NCBI GenBank assembly: GCA_000998275.1
Contig: LCDA01000002.1
Location: 1 to 46,707, forward strand
Direction: 5' to 3'
Source: Candidatus Collierbacteria bacterium GW2011_GWA2_42_17
GTDB taxonomy: Bacteria > Patescibacteriota > Microgenomatia > UBA1400 > MFAQ01
Length of the DNA: 46,707 nt
Positions within the stretch are counted from its first letter, which is position 1, and every line of letters begins with the position of its first letter. The notes below the pieces were generated by a model. The model was not told the origin of the DNA and ran no database searches. It was given only the letters and a program-made list of their open reading frames with translations. The position numbers were made by a program, and so were the translations under genes. Below, in pieces: positions 1-9,547 of the stretch.

Positions 1-1
1 T

Positions 2-1603
2 ACTCAATCTCTCCTCACTCTGTGTGGTGAAAGACCAATCAATAACGCGGTTGATATCACCAACGAACTCACTCTTCTCTACGGTTTACCTGGTCACATT
101 TTTGACCTGGACAAACTGGCCACTCAAAAACTCACTATCCGTGAAAGTAAAAATGGTGAGGAAGTGATTACCCTTGATGGCCAAAATAACAAACTCAAAG
201 GGGGAGACTTGGTAATCGAAGACGGCGCCGGTAGACTTGTTGATCTTTGCGGCGTCATGGGAGGATCTGTCGCCGAAGTCGACGAACACACCAAAAACAT
301 CCTCTTAATTTTTCCGGTTTATCAACCTAGTAAAGTAAGACGCACGTCTCTATATCTTCAAAAAAGAACTCTGGCTTCTCAGATTTATGAGAAACAACCA
401 GACACGGAGCTATGTTTACCGGTGCTTATGAATGCTATTAAACTTTTTGGGGAAAGAACCGGCTCTCGCGTATCTTCCGCCGTTTTCGATAGCAACCCTA
501 CACCACCCAAAACCAAAGAAATTATTCTTGATATCGACTGGGCCAACAATCTCATCGGGATTCAAATTCCACCCAAAACAATTATTTCAATTTTAGAGAG
601 TCTTGGTTTTTCCACCAAAAGCAAAGACCAAAATCAAATTATCTGCACCGTTCCCAGTTGGAGAAGACACGATATCGACATCAAAGAAGACTTAGTTGAG
701 GAGATTGCCAGAGTCTACGGCTACTCCAAACTTCCCCCCACACTTCCTTGTGTAAATCTTCCCCCGGAAGCCAAAAATAATTTACTTAGCACAGAGTCAA
801 AAATAAAAACCCTTCTTTCTTCCCAAGGTTTCAATGAAGTTTACAACAACTCTTTAATTTCCCTGGATCTAATTGAAAAGGCCATGCTCAAAGAAGCATC
901 GCACCTAAAGTTGAACAACGCTCTTTCCAAAGACTACGAATACCTTCGAACCACTCTAGTTCCTTCAGTACTCCAGAACATCAAAAATAATCAAGGAAAA
1001 ACCGAAGAACCCTTTTATTTATACGAGCTCTCTAACGTTTACCTCCCAACAGGAGAAAAACTTCCTCGAGAAAACTCTATGTTGGTAATCGGTACAACTA
1101 TTCCTTTCCGTCTTACCAAGAGCTATCTCACCCTTCTCTTTGAACATTTAAGTCTCAAAAAATACAAGTTCAAGACTTCAACCTCTAGCCCCATCTATTT
1201 TGTCGAAGAAAAAACGGCCACAATTAGCTCCGGTGACTCAACCCTAGGGTTCATCGGCTCCATCAAACCGGCAATCTTGCACAAGTTAGGCATTACCTCA
1301 GATCCCATCATTATTGAACTTGATGCGCAGAAACTTGTCGACTCAATTTCAGAAAACTATATTTATAGCCCCATCTCTGATTTCCCCGATGTCGTCGAAC
1401 AAATAACCATCAGTTCAAACGAAAGAGTAGGGGACATCATCGAAAAAATTCGCTCGGCCAATAAATTAATTAAGGATATTAGCTACCTAGACTCGTTTGA
1501 AAAAAACCATTCCTTCAAAATAACTTTTTCTTCACCCAACAAAAATCTTACCCAATCCGAAGTGAACGACATCAAAAAAACCATTGGGGCACTCTTTAAT
1601 TAA
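2..1603 (+). CDS. pheT: Phenylalanyl-tRNA synthetase beta subunit, 5'-truncated by window edge
   Basis: Frame is open to the window start (TQSLLTLCGERPINNAVDITNELTLLYGLPGHIFDLDKL...); B3/B4-like core and C-terminal FDX-ACB-like region. Confidence 0.93.
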   Translation, partial: TQSLLTLCGERPINNAVDITNELTLLYGLPGHIFDLDKLATQKLTIRESKNGEEVITLDGQNNKLKGGDLVIEDGAGRLVDLCGVMGGSVAEVDEHTKNILLIFPVYQPSKVRRTSLYLQKRTLASQIYEKQPDTELCLPVLMNAIKLFGERTGSRVSSAVFDSNPTPPKTKEIILDIDWANNLIGIQIPPKTIISILESLGFSTKSKDQNQIICTVPSWRRHDIDIKEDLVEEIARVYGYSKLPPTLPCVNLPPEAKNNLLSTESKIKTLLSSQGFNEVYNNSLISLDLIEKAMLKEASHLKLNNALSKDYEYLRTTLVPSVLQNIKNNQGKTEEPFYLYELSNVYLPTGEKLPRENSMLVIGTTIPFRLTKSYLTLLFEHLSLKKYKFKTSTSSPIYFVEEKTATISSGDSTLGFIGSIKPAILHKLGITSDPIIIELDAQKLVDSISENYIYSPISDFPDVVEQITISSNERVGDIIEKIRSANKLIKDISYLDSFEKNHSFKITFSSPNKNLTQSEVNDIKKTIGALFN

Positions 1604-1613
1604 ATAAAGTGGG

Positions 1614-4151
1614 TTATGGTGTGGGAGTTGATGTGGGTGTAGGTTCTACCCAGTCGGTATTTACTCCAAAACCATGTGTTTTTGATTCTTCTTTACCTTC
1701 GTTATTTCGGGCACTCACTCTTACTGAATGTTGGCCAGTTGAAAGCGAGATGGCTCTGCTTAAATATGGTTCTTCCGTAAATGTTTGCTCCAATGTGTCA
1801 TCAACGAATAATTTTACTTCCACAATTGGTTTAGAACTAACCACGTTTATTCTAAAGGTTACTGAATCACCATTTACCCTTGAACGGTCACTTGGAGACA
1901 CAATCTGAATATCCATAGAAGCACTTGATCCACAAACCTCCGTTGGTGGTTTATAAAGAGAATCTGTTTGCTTCACAATCCACTCATTAATCCCTTTCTG
2001 CCACAGCCCTTTAGCTGTTAGAGGATCGTTTTCCTTTATTACTACGTACTCTTTTTCATCATAATTTCCCTGAGAAACCGATATCGGATCGGCAAGCTTA
2101 TTTGGATCGGATTTACATACTTTCAATTTTGTGTGAATTGTGTCCGGTCCGCTAGGTATACTACCGTTAATAAACCATTCTTTATAGGAGGCAAATCCAT
2201 CATGTGCCGGGAAACCGGAGATTCTATCTACCTCAACTTGGCTGACTCCATCCGGAGGAGTAAATGGTTTGTCCGGACGTTTAGTTAGAACATCCAGTAT
2301 TTGTCGTCTCCAGATTGGAGCGGCACCGGACACACCGGATGCCACATTTCTCATTTTGTCGTTGTTATTGTTTCCCACCCAAACGCCTACAATGGTGTCC
2401 CTACTCCAACCAACCGTCCAGTTATCACGTAAGTCATTGGTAGTACCGGTCTTCACAGCCACAGCTCTACTTCCCAAATTCAAATAAGAGTTTGGGCCAA
2501 AAGTTAATAGTCTCGCATTATTATCAGACAGTATCGAATTAATCAAAAACCCAACACGCTCATCCAACACTTTTTCTTTTCTTAACTCTTTGTTTTCAAA
2601 TATCACTTTTCCGGCGCTGTCCTCAATTCTCAAAATAGCTACCGGCTCAACTTTTAACCCTCCGTTGACAAAAACACTGTAAGCCGACACCATATCAATA
2701 AGTTTGATATCTGCACCTCCCAAAGCCATTGATAAACCCACACGGGAAAGAGTTTCTTTTGTCGGAGTAAGAGTGGTAAATCCCATTTTGTATCCTTGGC
2801 TTAATACTTCATCGACTCCAACTAAAGCCAACAACTTCACTGCCGGGATATTGATAGAGCTCGCCAGCGCCTCCCGAAGATGAAGTAAACCATGCTCCTT
2901 GCCATCGTAGTTCTTGGGAATGTAGGGTGTATTTTCATCTTTACCGGGAAACTCCGTTATCACGTCTGCCAACACCGAAGCGGGGGAGTATCCTTTGGCA
3001 AAAGCAGTCGCGTAGACCAACGGTTTTATCGACGACCCCGGCTGTCTTTGTCTCATGGTTACGTTTACCTCTCCATCAATTGTTTTATCAAAAAAATCCT
3101 TGGACCCGACCATACTTAAAATCTCACCCGTATTTGTATCCAGTATTATTGAAGCACCATTACTTATATTTAAACTTTTTGATACCTTATCAATTTCTTC
3201 CTTAACAATGGTTTCTGCTTTTTCCTGCAAAGACCAGTCTAGACTGGTAATTACTTTGAGACCTCCAACATCCAGAACATTTGTTCCATATCTTTCTTCA
3301 AGAATTTGTTTTATATACATTACAAAGTGAGGTGCTTTGATTTTTGTTCCCAAACCTCTAAAGACCACTTTGTCCAGCTCGGACACCACCTGCGTTTCTT
3401 GTTCTTTAGTGATTTTTTCATCCTCACGCATTCTTCTGGCCACCTCTTTTGCCCTTGGTACATAAGCCAGTGGTTCACCAATATAGGGTGAGTATCTCGA
3501 GGGAGACTGCGGTAATCCGGCCAAAATAATACTTTCCGTCAAGTTCAAATCTTTTACTTCTTTCCCAAAATACTGTTCTGCTGCTGCCGCAACTCCGGCA
3601 GTACCACCTCCGTAAGGAACCTCATTAAGATACATCTGCAAAATCTCATCTTTGGAGTAAGTTCTCTCAATTCGTACCGACAAGACAAACTCTCTTATTT
3701 TTCTGGAAATCTTTCTTTCATTTGTCAGAAGCACCGTTTTAACCAACTGTTGCGTGATTGTCGATCCACCAATTAATCTTTGGTTCACAATCACGTTTTT
3801 TATAATACGGGGAATTGCCAGGGGATCAAAACCTTTGTGCTTATAAAAATCTTTATCTTCTATGGAAATTGTGGCGTCCTTGAGGCTCTGTGGTACGTCA
3901 GAAAGGGGAGTGAATCGACGATCCTGATCGGTAATCACATCATACAAAACAGTCTCTCCGGTACGATCCAAAATCTCCGTCGAAAAACCAGACTGTCTTT
4001 GTACCTTTCCGGGATCGGGTAATCCCCGAGAATACCAAACGAAAACAATAATCGTCAAAACAGAAACACCCACCAAACTAAAGAAAATAATTTTTCCCCA
4101 GTTATATTTACTTAAAAGAGGGCTTAGATTCAATCGCTTCCTTCTATACAT
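1614..4151 (-). CDS. Penicillin-binding protein 1A family (transglycosylase/transpeptidase) with C-terminal Ig-like domain and PT-rich tail
   Basis: EDKDFYKHKGFD, GGSTITQQLVKTVLL, PGSSIKP, KTGTT motifs. Confidence 0.95.
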   Translation of the reverse strand: MYRRKRLNLSPLLSKYNWGKIIFFSLVGVSVLTIIVFVWYSRGLPDPGKVQRQSGFSTEILDRTGETVLYDVITDQDRRFTPLSDVPQSLKDATISIEDKDFYKHKGFDPLAIPRIIKNVIVNQRLIGGSTITQQLVKTVLLTNERKISRKIREFVLSVRIERTYSKDEILQMYLNEVPYGGGTAGVAAAAEQYFGKEVKDLNLTESIILAGLPQSPSRYSPYIGEPLAYVPRAKEVARRMREDEKITKEQETQVVSELDKVVFRGLGTKIKAPHFVMYIKQILEERYGTNVLDVGGLKVITSLDWSLQEKAETIVKEEIDKVSKSLNISNGASIILDTNTGEILSMVGSKDFFDKTIDGEVNVTMRQRQPGSSIKPLVYATAFAKGYSPASVLADVITEFPGKDENTPYIPKNYDGKEHGLLHLREALASSINIPAVKLLALVGVDEVLSQGYKMGFTTLTPTKETLSRVGLSMALGGADIKLIDMVSAYSVFVNGGLKVEPVAILRIEDSAGKVIFENKELRKEKVLDERVGFLINSILSDNNARLLTFGPNSYLNLGSRAVAVKTGTTNDLRDNWTVGWSRDTIVGVWVGNNNNDKMRNVASGVSGAAPIWRRQILDVLTKRPDKPFTPPDGVSQVEVDRISGFPAHDGFASYKEWFINGSIPSGPDTIHTKLKVCKSDPNKLADPISVSQGNYDEKEYVVIKENDPLTAKGLWQKGINEWIVKQTDSLYKPPTEVCGSSASMDIQIVSPSDRSRVNGDSVTFRINVVSSKPIVEVKLFVDDTLEQTFTEEPYLSRAISLSTGQHSVRVSARNNEGKEESKTHGFGVNTDWVEPTPTSTPTP

Positions 4152-4201
4152 ATTTTATTTGGATACAATAATATTATAATAACTTATATTCACCAAAACA
4201 T

Positions 4202-4297
4202 ATGACTAAAAGAAAAAGAAAAATATATACTGCCATTATTTTTATCGGCTCACTGGCTTTAGTTCTTACCACTTTCATCTCCGCTTTCATCTACTAA
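4202..4297 (+). CDS. Predicted 31-aa single-TM peptide upstream of recG
   Basis: MTKRKRKIYTAIIFIGSLALVLTTFISAFIY*: basic N-terminus plus one TM segment; stop lies 3 nt before the recG ATG. Confidence 0.4.
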   Translation: MTKRKRKIYTAIIFIGSLALVLTTFISAFIY

Positions 4298-4300
4298 TAA

Positions 4301-6286
4301 ATGAGTAGTCTTTACCACCCCGAAGATACCGTTACCACGATTAAGGGGGTAGGGGAAAGCACGGCAGAAAAACTCACTCGTTTAGGCATAGATACCGTTT
4401 GTGATCTTCTCAACCACTATCCTTCCCGTTACTTCGATTTTTCAGAACCGATTCCGATAAAACAATTAGTGGTAGGCAAAACCCAGTCCTTTATCGGCAC
4501 CATCGGTAAGGTTAGCACCTTTTTTACAAAATCCGGAAAACTTCTCACTCAAAGTGCCATCAAGGACTCCTCCGGCAAAATTACTCTCACCTGGTTCAAC
4601 AACCCCTATATCAAACGTCTCATTAAAGAAAATACCGTCTATACCGTAGCGGGTAAAGTTTCATTTTGGGGTAAAAGTCTCACGGTTGTCGCCCCCATTA
4701 TCGAAGAAGGAAACACTCCTTCAATCAATACTTCCGGTCTAGTACCTATCTACCCACTCACCGAAGGTATTACTTCCAAATTTCTCAGAACCAAAATTCA
4801 CACGATTCTTTCGTCAATTAAACTCACGGACCCGTTAGATCCGCAGGTTTTAAACTCCCTTGATTTAATCCCAGAATCCGCTGCTTACCAAAACATTCAT
4901 TTTCCCCAATCTAAAGAACTTCGTTATCGTGCAGACAAGCGTCTTTCTTTTAACGAACATTTACGTATTAACATTAATAATCAGCTGGAGCTACAAAATT
5001 TAGGAGAGTCCATTTCTATCGTTATCAAAAACAGCCTTACTAAGGAAACAACCAATAAATTTCCCTTCAAGCTTACCCCAGATCAAGAAAAAACCGTTAC
5101 TGCAATTTACAAAGATCTCAAAAGCAATGAGTTCACTCACCGTCTAATTCAAGGGGATACAGGCTCTGGGAAAACCGCCACTATTATTTTTGCCGCCAAT
5201 CAGTGTCTGGGAAATAATTTAAGCTGTGCTATCCTAGCTCCCACGGAAATTTTGGCCACCCAACACTTCAAAACCTTGCAATCCTTGTCTCTTTTTCCCC
5301 AACAGATTCAGCTCATTACCGGCTCATCCAAACAAGCCCCCAAGCTCAACAAGCCTTCAATCTTCATCGGCACCCACTCTTTACTTACCAGTCTTCCTCC
5401 AAAACTCAAATATCCTCTTGCCTTTGTCGCCATCGACGAACAGCACAAGTTTGGTGTCAAACAAAGAAACGAACTTCTCAATCGTACTCCGGTTCCTCAT
5501 TTGTTCAATCTTTCAGCCACTCCTATTCCCAGAACGGTCGCTCTTGGTCTTCTCGGAGACATCAATATCAGCAACATCACTCACCGGCCGATAAACCGTT
5601 TACCGACCAAAACCTTTGTTATTTCACCCACACACTTCAAAAAAAGTCCCGCTTGGCTAACGGAACAACTAACCAAAGGTAGCCAAATTTTTGTCGTCTG
5701 TCCCAATATCCAAGACCATGAAACCGGAGTCGCTTCGGTCGATAAAATCTCCAAACTATATCAAAAAATAATTCCTGCTAAGTATCCCGTCCTCACTATT
5801 CATGGAAAAATGAAGCCGGAAATCCAAAACGAAGTTCTTTCAACCTTTCAAAAACAGGGGGGTGGTGTTCTGGTGGCCACCTCTCTCATTGAAGTTGGTA
5901 TCGACATCCCCTCGGCTAATATTATGATCATTCACTCAGCCGAACGTTTTGGTCTGGCCAGTTTGCATCAACTTAGGGGTCGTGTTGGTCGGGGAGAAAC
6001 ACAAGGCTACTGTTTTCTCGTTCCTTCTGCCGACGACGAAGAAGAATCGGAAAGACTTCAACTTCTTCAAAAATATAACTCCGGTTTAATTCTTGCCCAG
6101 AAAGATCTTCGTTTAAGGGGAGCTGGAGAAGTCTTTGGAATCAAGCAACACGGAACTTTACCCACAACACTTAAGTACTTTTGGTCAAAGCAGCTCTTTT
6201 TAAATGCCAAACACATCGCTAAGACTCTTGTCAGGAAAAACCCCAAAATGGCCCTGCAGATTGCAAGCAGGCTCGAAACTTGCTAA
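4301..6286 (+). CDS. recG: ATP-dependent DNA helicase RecG
   Basis: GDTGSGKT, DEQHKFGV, LSATPIPRT, LRGRVGRG motifs. Confidence 0.95.
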   Translation: MSSLYHPEDTVTTIKGVGESTAEKLTRLGIDTVCDLLNHYPSRYFDFSEPIPIKQLVVGKTQSFIGTIGKVSTFFTKSGKLLTQSAIKDSSGKITLTWFNNPYIKRLIKENTVYTVAGKVSFWGKSLTVVAPIIEEGNTPSINTSGLVPIYPLTEGITSKFLRTKIHTILSSIKLTDPLDPQVLNSLDLIPESAAYQNIHFPQSKELRYRADKRLSFNEHLRININNQLELQNLGESISIVIKNSLTKETTNKFPFKLTPDQEKTVTAIYKDLKSNEFTHRLIQGDTGSGKTATIIFAANQCLGNNLSCAILAPTEILATQHFKTLQSLSLFPQQIQLITGSSKQAPKLNKPSIFIGTHSLLTSLPPKLKYPLAFVAIDEQHKFGVKQRNELLNRTPVPHLFNLSATPIPRTVALGLLGDINISNITHRPINRLPTKTFVISPTHFKKSPAWLTEQLTKGSQIFVVCPNIQDHETGVASVDKISKLYQKIIPAKYPVLTIHGKMKPEIQNEVLSTFQKQGGGVLVATSLIEVGIDIPSANIMIIHSAERFGLASLHQLRGRVGRGETQGYCFLVPSADDEEESERLQLLQKYNSGLILAQKDLRLRGAGEVFGIKQHGTLPTTLKYFWSKQLFLNAKHIAKTLVRKNPKMALQIASRLETC

Positions 6287-6321
6287 AATAGGGCAAGTAA
6301 CATTAATAATCACTAAACAAC

Positions 6322-6474
6322 ATGGCCGCTACACCAAAAAGAAAAATATCTACAGCCAGACAAGGAGCCAGACGTTCTCAAATTCATCTCATTGAACCTA
6401 TGATGATCACATGTAAAAAATGTGGTAACTTGAAAAAGTCTCACTTCGCCTGTCCCGTTTGTAAAGCTAAATAA
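6322..6474 (+). CDS. rpmF: 50S ribosomal protein L32, zinc form (missed by the ORF track because it is short)
   Basis: MAATPKRKISTARQGARRSQIHLIEPMMITCKKCGNLKKSHFACPVCKAK*; two CxxC pairs. Confidence 0.9.
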   Translation: MAATPKRKISTARQGARRSQIHLIEPMMITCKKCGNLKKSHFACPVCKAK

Positions 6475-6480
6475 TCTACT

Positions 6481-6870
6481 GTGAAATCTGCCCAAGATCC
6501 CAGACACCTTAAACGAATTGCTGTTTTTAAATCGCTTTTTGCCGGAAGTTTTACTACCCAGCCGGAACATCCGACTAGGGTAGATAAAATTCAGGCTAAC
6601 ATCGAAAGGATCGACGACATTGTCCAAAAATGTGCCCCCGAATGGCCCATCTCCCAAATTAACCGTGTTGATCTGGCAGTACTAAGACAAGCAATTTATG
6701 AATTATTAGTTAAAACCGAGACTCCTACAAAAGTTATCATTGACGAAGCCGTAGAGATTGCCAAACGTTACGGAGGAAAAACCAGTTCCAGTTTCGTCAA
6801 CGGTGCTCTTGCTTCGGCCATTAATCTAACCGGCAGATCCGAAACCTCCGATGACCACTCAAAACCTTAA
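6481..6870 (+). CDS. nusB: Transcription antitermination factor NusB (GTG start)
   Basis: NRVDLAVLRQAIYELL...TPTKVIIDEAVEIAKRYGGKTSSSFVNGAL. Confidence 0.9.
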   Translation: MKSAQDPRHLKRIAVFKSLFAGSFTTQPEHPTRVDKIQANIERIDDIVQKCAPEWPISQINRVDLAVLRQAIYELLVKTETPTKVIIDEAVEIAKRYGGKTSSSFVNGALASAINLTGRSETSDDHSKP

Positions 6871-7534
6871 ACCTCTACAAAATCTTTTAGGCTACACCTT
6901 TAAGAATGAGAAACTTCTCCAAATCGCGCTCACTCACCGTTCCTGTCTCAACGAACCAGGTGTTACTGAGAGTTACGAACGATTGGAATTTTTGGGCGAC
7001 GCCGTCCTCGAGATGATTATCTCGGTTTACCTCTTCAACAAATACCCCGACAAAATGGAAGGTTATCTCACCGCGGCTAGATCGGCTACCGTCAGAACCG
7101 AGTCTCTCTCCAAAATCTCCAAGGATCACGGCATCGACACTTACATCATCATGAGCAAGGGAGAAGAGTCTACCGGCGGCCGAAACAACCCCTCAATCCT
7201 CGAAGACGTCATTGAAAGCCTAATCGGTGCCCTCTACTGCGATGGTGGTCTTGATGCCGCAAACCAGTTTTTTAAGAACTTTATTCTCCCCAACGCGGAG
7301 AGTATTATCAACGAAAACCAGCTCAAAGACGCCAAATCTCTTCTTCAGGAAAAGGCCCAAAGTAAGGGTTTTGTCTCTCCACTTTATAAAACAGTCAAAG
7401 AATCCGGACCTGACCACAACAAGACGTTTGAGGTGGTTGTTCTGGTAAATGATAAAGAAATTACTACTGGATCAGGCAAAAGTAAGCAGGAAGCCGAACA
7501 AAATGCTGCTAAAAAAGCCGTTGAACTGATATAA
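6851..7534 (+). CDS. rnc: Ribonuclease III
   Basis: YERLEFLGDAVLEMIIS signature; C-terminal dsRBD; 20-nt overlap with nusB. Confidence 0.96.
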   Translation: MTTQNLKPLQNLLGYTFKNEKLLQIALTHRSCLNEPGVTESYERLEFLGDAVLEMIISVYLFNKYPDKMEGYLTAARSATVRTESLSKISKDHGIDTYIIMSKGEESTGGRNNPSILEDVIESLIGALYCDGGLDAANQFFKNFILPNAESIINENQLKDAKSLLQEKAQSKGFVSPLYKTVKESGPDHNKTFEVVVLVNDKEITTGSGKSKQEAEQNAAKKAVELI

Positions 7535-7541
7535 TATCGCT

Positions 7542-7766
7542 ATGCTAAAAATCAAACTACAACCGACCGGTAAAAGACACCAACGCTTCTATCGTATCGT
7601 GGTGGCCGAAGGTAAATCCAAGTTATCAGGTAAAGTTATCGACACCCTAGGTACCTACAATCCACACGACCCCGAAAACAAAATTGAAATTAATAAAGAA
7701 AGTTATCAATTATGGCTGAACAAGGGAGCCCAACCGACAGGCACCATTAGAAAATTAGTTAAATAA
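7542..7766 (+). CDS. rpsP: 30S ribosomal protein S16
   Basis: MLKIKLQPTGKRHQRFYRIVVAE...LGTYNP. Confidence 0.96.
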   Translation: MLKIKLQPTGKRHQRFYRIVVAEGKSKLSGKVIDTLGTYNPHDPENKIEINKESYQLWLNKGAQPTGTIRKLVK

Positions 7767-7767
7767 A

Positions 7768-8163
7768 ATGAAACAACTAATCGAGTACATCGTCAGTAAC
7801 ATCGTTAACCATCCAGAAAGTGTCACCATCACCGAAGAACAAACCGAAGACAAAGAAGCCACCAAATACCTAATTAAGGTTGATCCCGAAGATGTTGGTC
7901 GAGTTATCGGAAAAGAAGGTAAAGTAATCAAATCCATTCGTCAAATTGTCAGAATCGCCGCTATCCAAAAAGGTACCCGGGCTATTGTTGACCTTCTCGA
8001 GGATGATACTTCCAGACCCGAAGCCCCTGAAGAAGTAATCGAAGAAAAAGTGGAGGAACTTGAAAAAGAAGCCCCTGAGGAGCTAACCGAAAAGAAAGAG
8101 GAAGCACTAGAGGAAGTTGCCGAAGTTATTGAAGAAAAGAAAGAAGAAGCTTCCGAGGAATAA
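7768..8163 (+). CDS. khpA: KH-domain RNA-binding protein (KhpA/YlqC family) with long acidic tail
   Basis: KVDPEDVGRVIGKEGKVIKSIRQIVRIAA KH motif; ~50-residue E/K-rich tail. Confidence 0.85.
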   Translation: MKQLIEYIVSNIVNHPESVTITEEQTEDKEATKYLIKVDPEDVGRVIGKEGKVIKSIRQIVRIAAIQKGTRAIVDLLEDDTSRPEAPEEVIEEKVEELEKEAPEELTEKKEEALEEVAEVIEEKKEEASEE

Positions 8164-8193
8164 TTAAACAGGGAACCGTTTTTTTAAATTTTT

Positions 8194-9000
8194 TTAAAAT
8201 CCAAACAGTTTCTCCGACGTATTAGTTGCTATCGGTACTTCGGCCCCTCCTGTTTGACTGAATGAAGAGAACCCCGAAATTTGCTTCACTAAAGCCATGT
8301 CTGCGTCCGTAAAAGGTAGCATTTTAGAGATGTCCACTTTTTTGAGAATCGCTTGATAGTACTTAATCTCCAGATCCATTGTTATCGACTTGTCACCTTG
8401 CGTTGACTGTGAAAGTTTACTTACCTCCTGCATTCCCAAATCTGACACAATTCCAATCGGCAACGAAGTCTCCGCTTTATCAATAAAGCTCAGTATTTTA
8501 TCTACGGGAGCCGAAACAGATAATTTAATTGGATAACTGATGAAGTTTGCCATACTATCATTAGTTTCACCTCCTTTACCCGTCTCAGCCTTATCATCAC
8601 CAAATAATACTCCGGACGGTAATGAATAAGACACAATCGACATCCCGGTTATTTCATTGGCTATATTTCGCAACAAAAATACGGCATTTTCCGGAGAATA
8701 GGTCTGGGGAATCGCCTGTAAAACCAAGTTTTGAGTCGTTTCTGGTATCTGGTCATTAAGCTTGTCAAAACCCGCCTTAGAGTTCTTTAGAGACTCCAGA
8801 TCGATTTGTTTAGCCTCCACGCGTGACCTCAAAAGATTAACGCTCTCAAATTTTGGCCAAATCGCAAAAATTAATACGAAAAGCATCACTGCCGAGGCTA
8901 GCAAAAAAGTCGCCATTGTCCGAATTGTTCCTTCATCCACCCAATCAGGTAATACAAAGCCGAAGATGTTCTTATATCCAACAATTTTATTTTCAGCCAT
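8194..9000 (-). CDS. pilO: Type IV pilus assembly protein PilO-like
   Basis: Single N-terminal TM plus coiled region; position after pilM-pilN. Confidence 0.75.
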   Translation of the reverse strand: MAENKIVGYKNIFGFVLPDWVDEGTIRTMATFLLASAVMLFVLIFAIWPKFESVNLLRSRVEAKQIDLESLKNSKAGFDKLNDQIPETTQNLVLQAIPQTYSPENAVFLLRNIANEITGMSIVSYSLPSGVLFGDDKAETGKGGETNDSMANFISYPIKLSVSAPVDKILSFIDKAETSLPIGIVSDLGMQEVSKLSQSTQGDKSITMDLEIKYYQAILKKVDISKMLPFTDADMALVKQISGFSSFSQTGGAEVPIATNTSEKLFGF

Positions 9001-9547
9001 TTCCTTTTAACTCAAGTTGTAAACTGGTATTGTACGCACCGCTTTTATCCTTAGCCACTTCTTCAATAAAAGCTCCGGAAAAAAACTTGCTTTCCTTCCA
9101 CATATCAGTATTTAACAGAACCTTTTCCAGGGCCTGTTGGGCAAAAATATCATCCGCCGTTACAGTCAAAGAAATCCAACCCGCCTGTTTAAAATCAATA
9201 CCTGCCAAAGTGGCGTTTGGGGGTAGTAATAAAGCTATCTGATCGAGATAATCTTTATAGCGAAACTTGTTCTTATTAATTCTTTCAAACTCGGTTACTA
9301 TTAACTTTGTTAAAACGAATCGACTCAGCCTTTCATTATTACTCAGCATGGCACTGGAGATACTTGCAGACTCACCCTCTACATTTTTTAATTTATTATT
9401 CAAAATGATTGTGGAAATCACCACATACATTGTTGCTCCCACAAAATATGCCGAAAACAATCCAAACAACGAAAAGGTCACTATCTTTGTCCAGTTTCTA
9501 CCGGTATAAGCCTTTCGTTTTTTGCTAATTAAATTTACCTTAATCAT
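8993..9547 (-). CDS. pilN: Type IV pilus assembly protein PilN-like
   Basis: MIKVNLI...TM segment, synteny between pilM and pilO. Confidence 0.8.
   Translation of the reverse strand: MIKVNLISKKRKAYTGRNWTKIVTFSLFGLFSAYFVGATMYVVISTIILNNKLKNVEGESASISSAMLSNNERLSRFVLTKLIVTEFERINKNKFRYKDYLDQIALLLPPNATLAGIDFKQAGWISLTVTADDIFAQQALEKVLLNTDMWKESKFFSGAFIEEVAKDKSGAYNTSLQLELKGNG

Noticed and set aside
1609-1908. 99-aa + ORF opposite PBP1A C-terminus (VGVGVDVGVG)
   Set aside because: Antisense of the PT-rich PBP tail.
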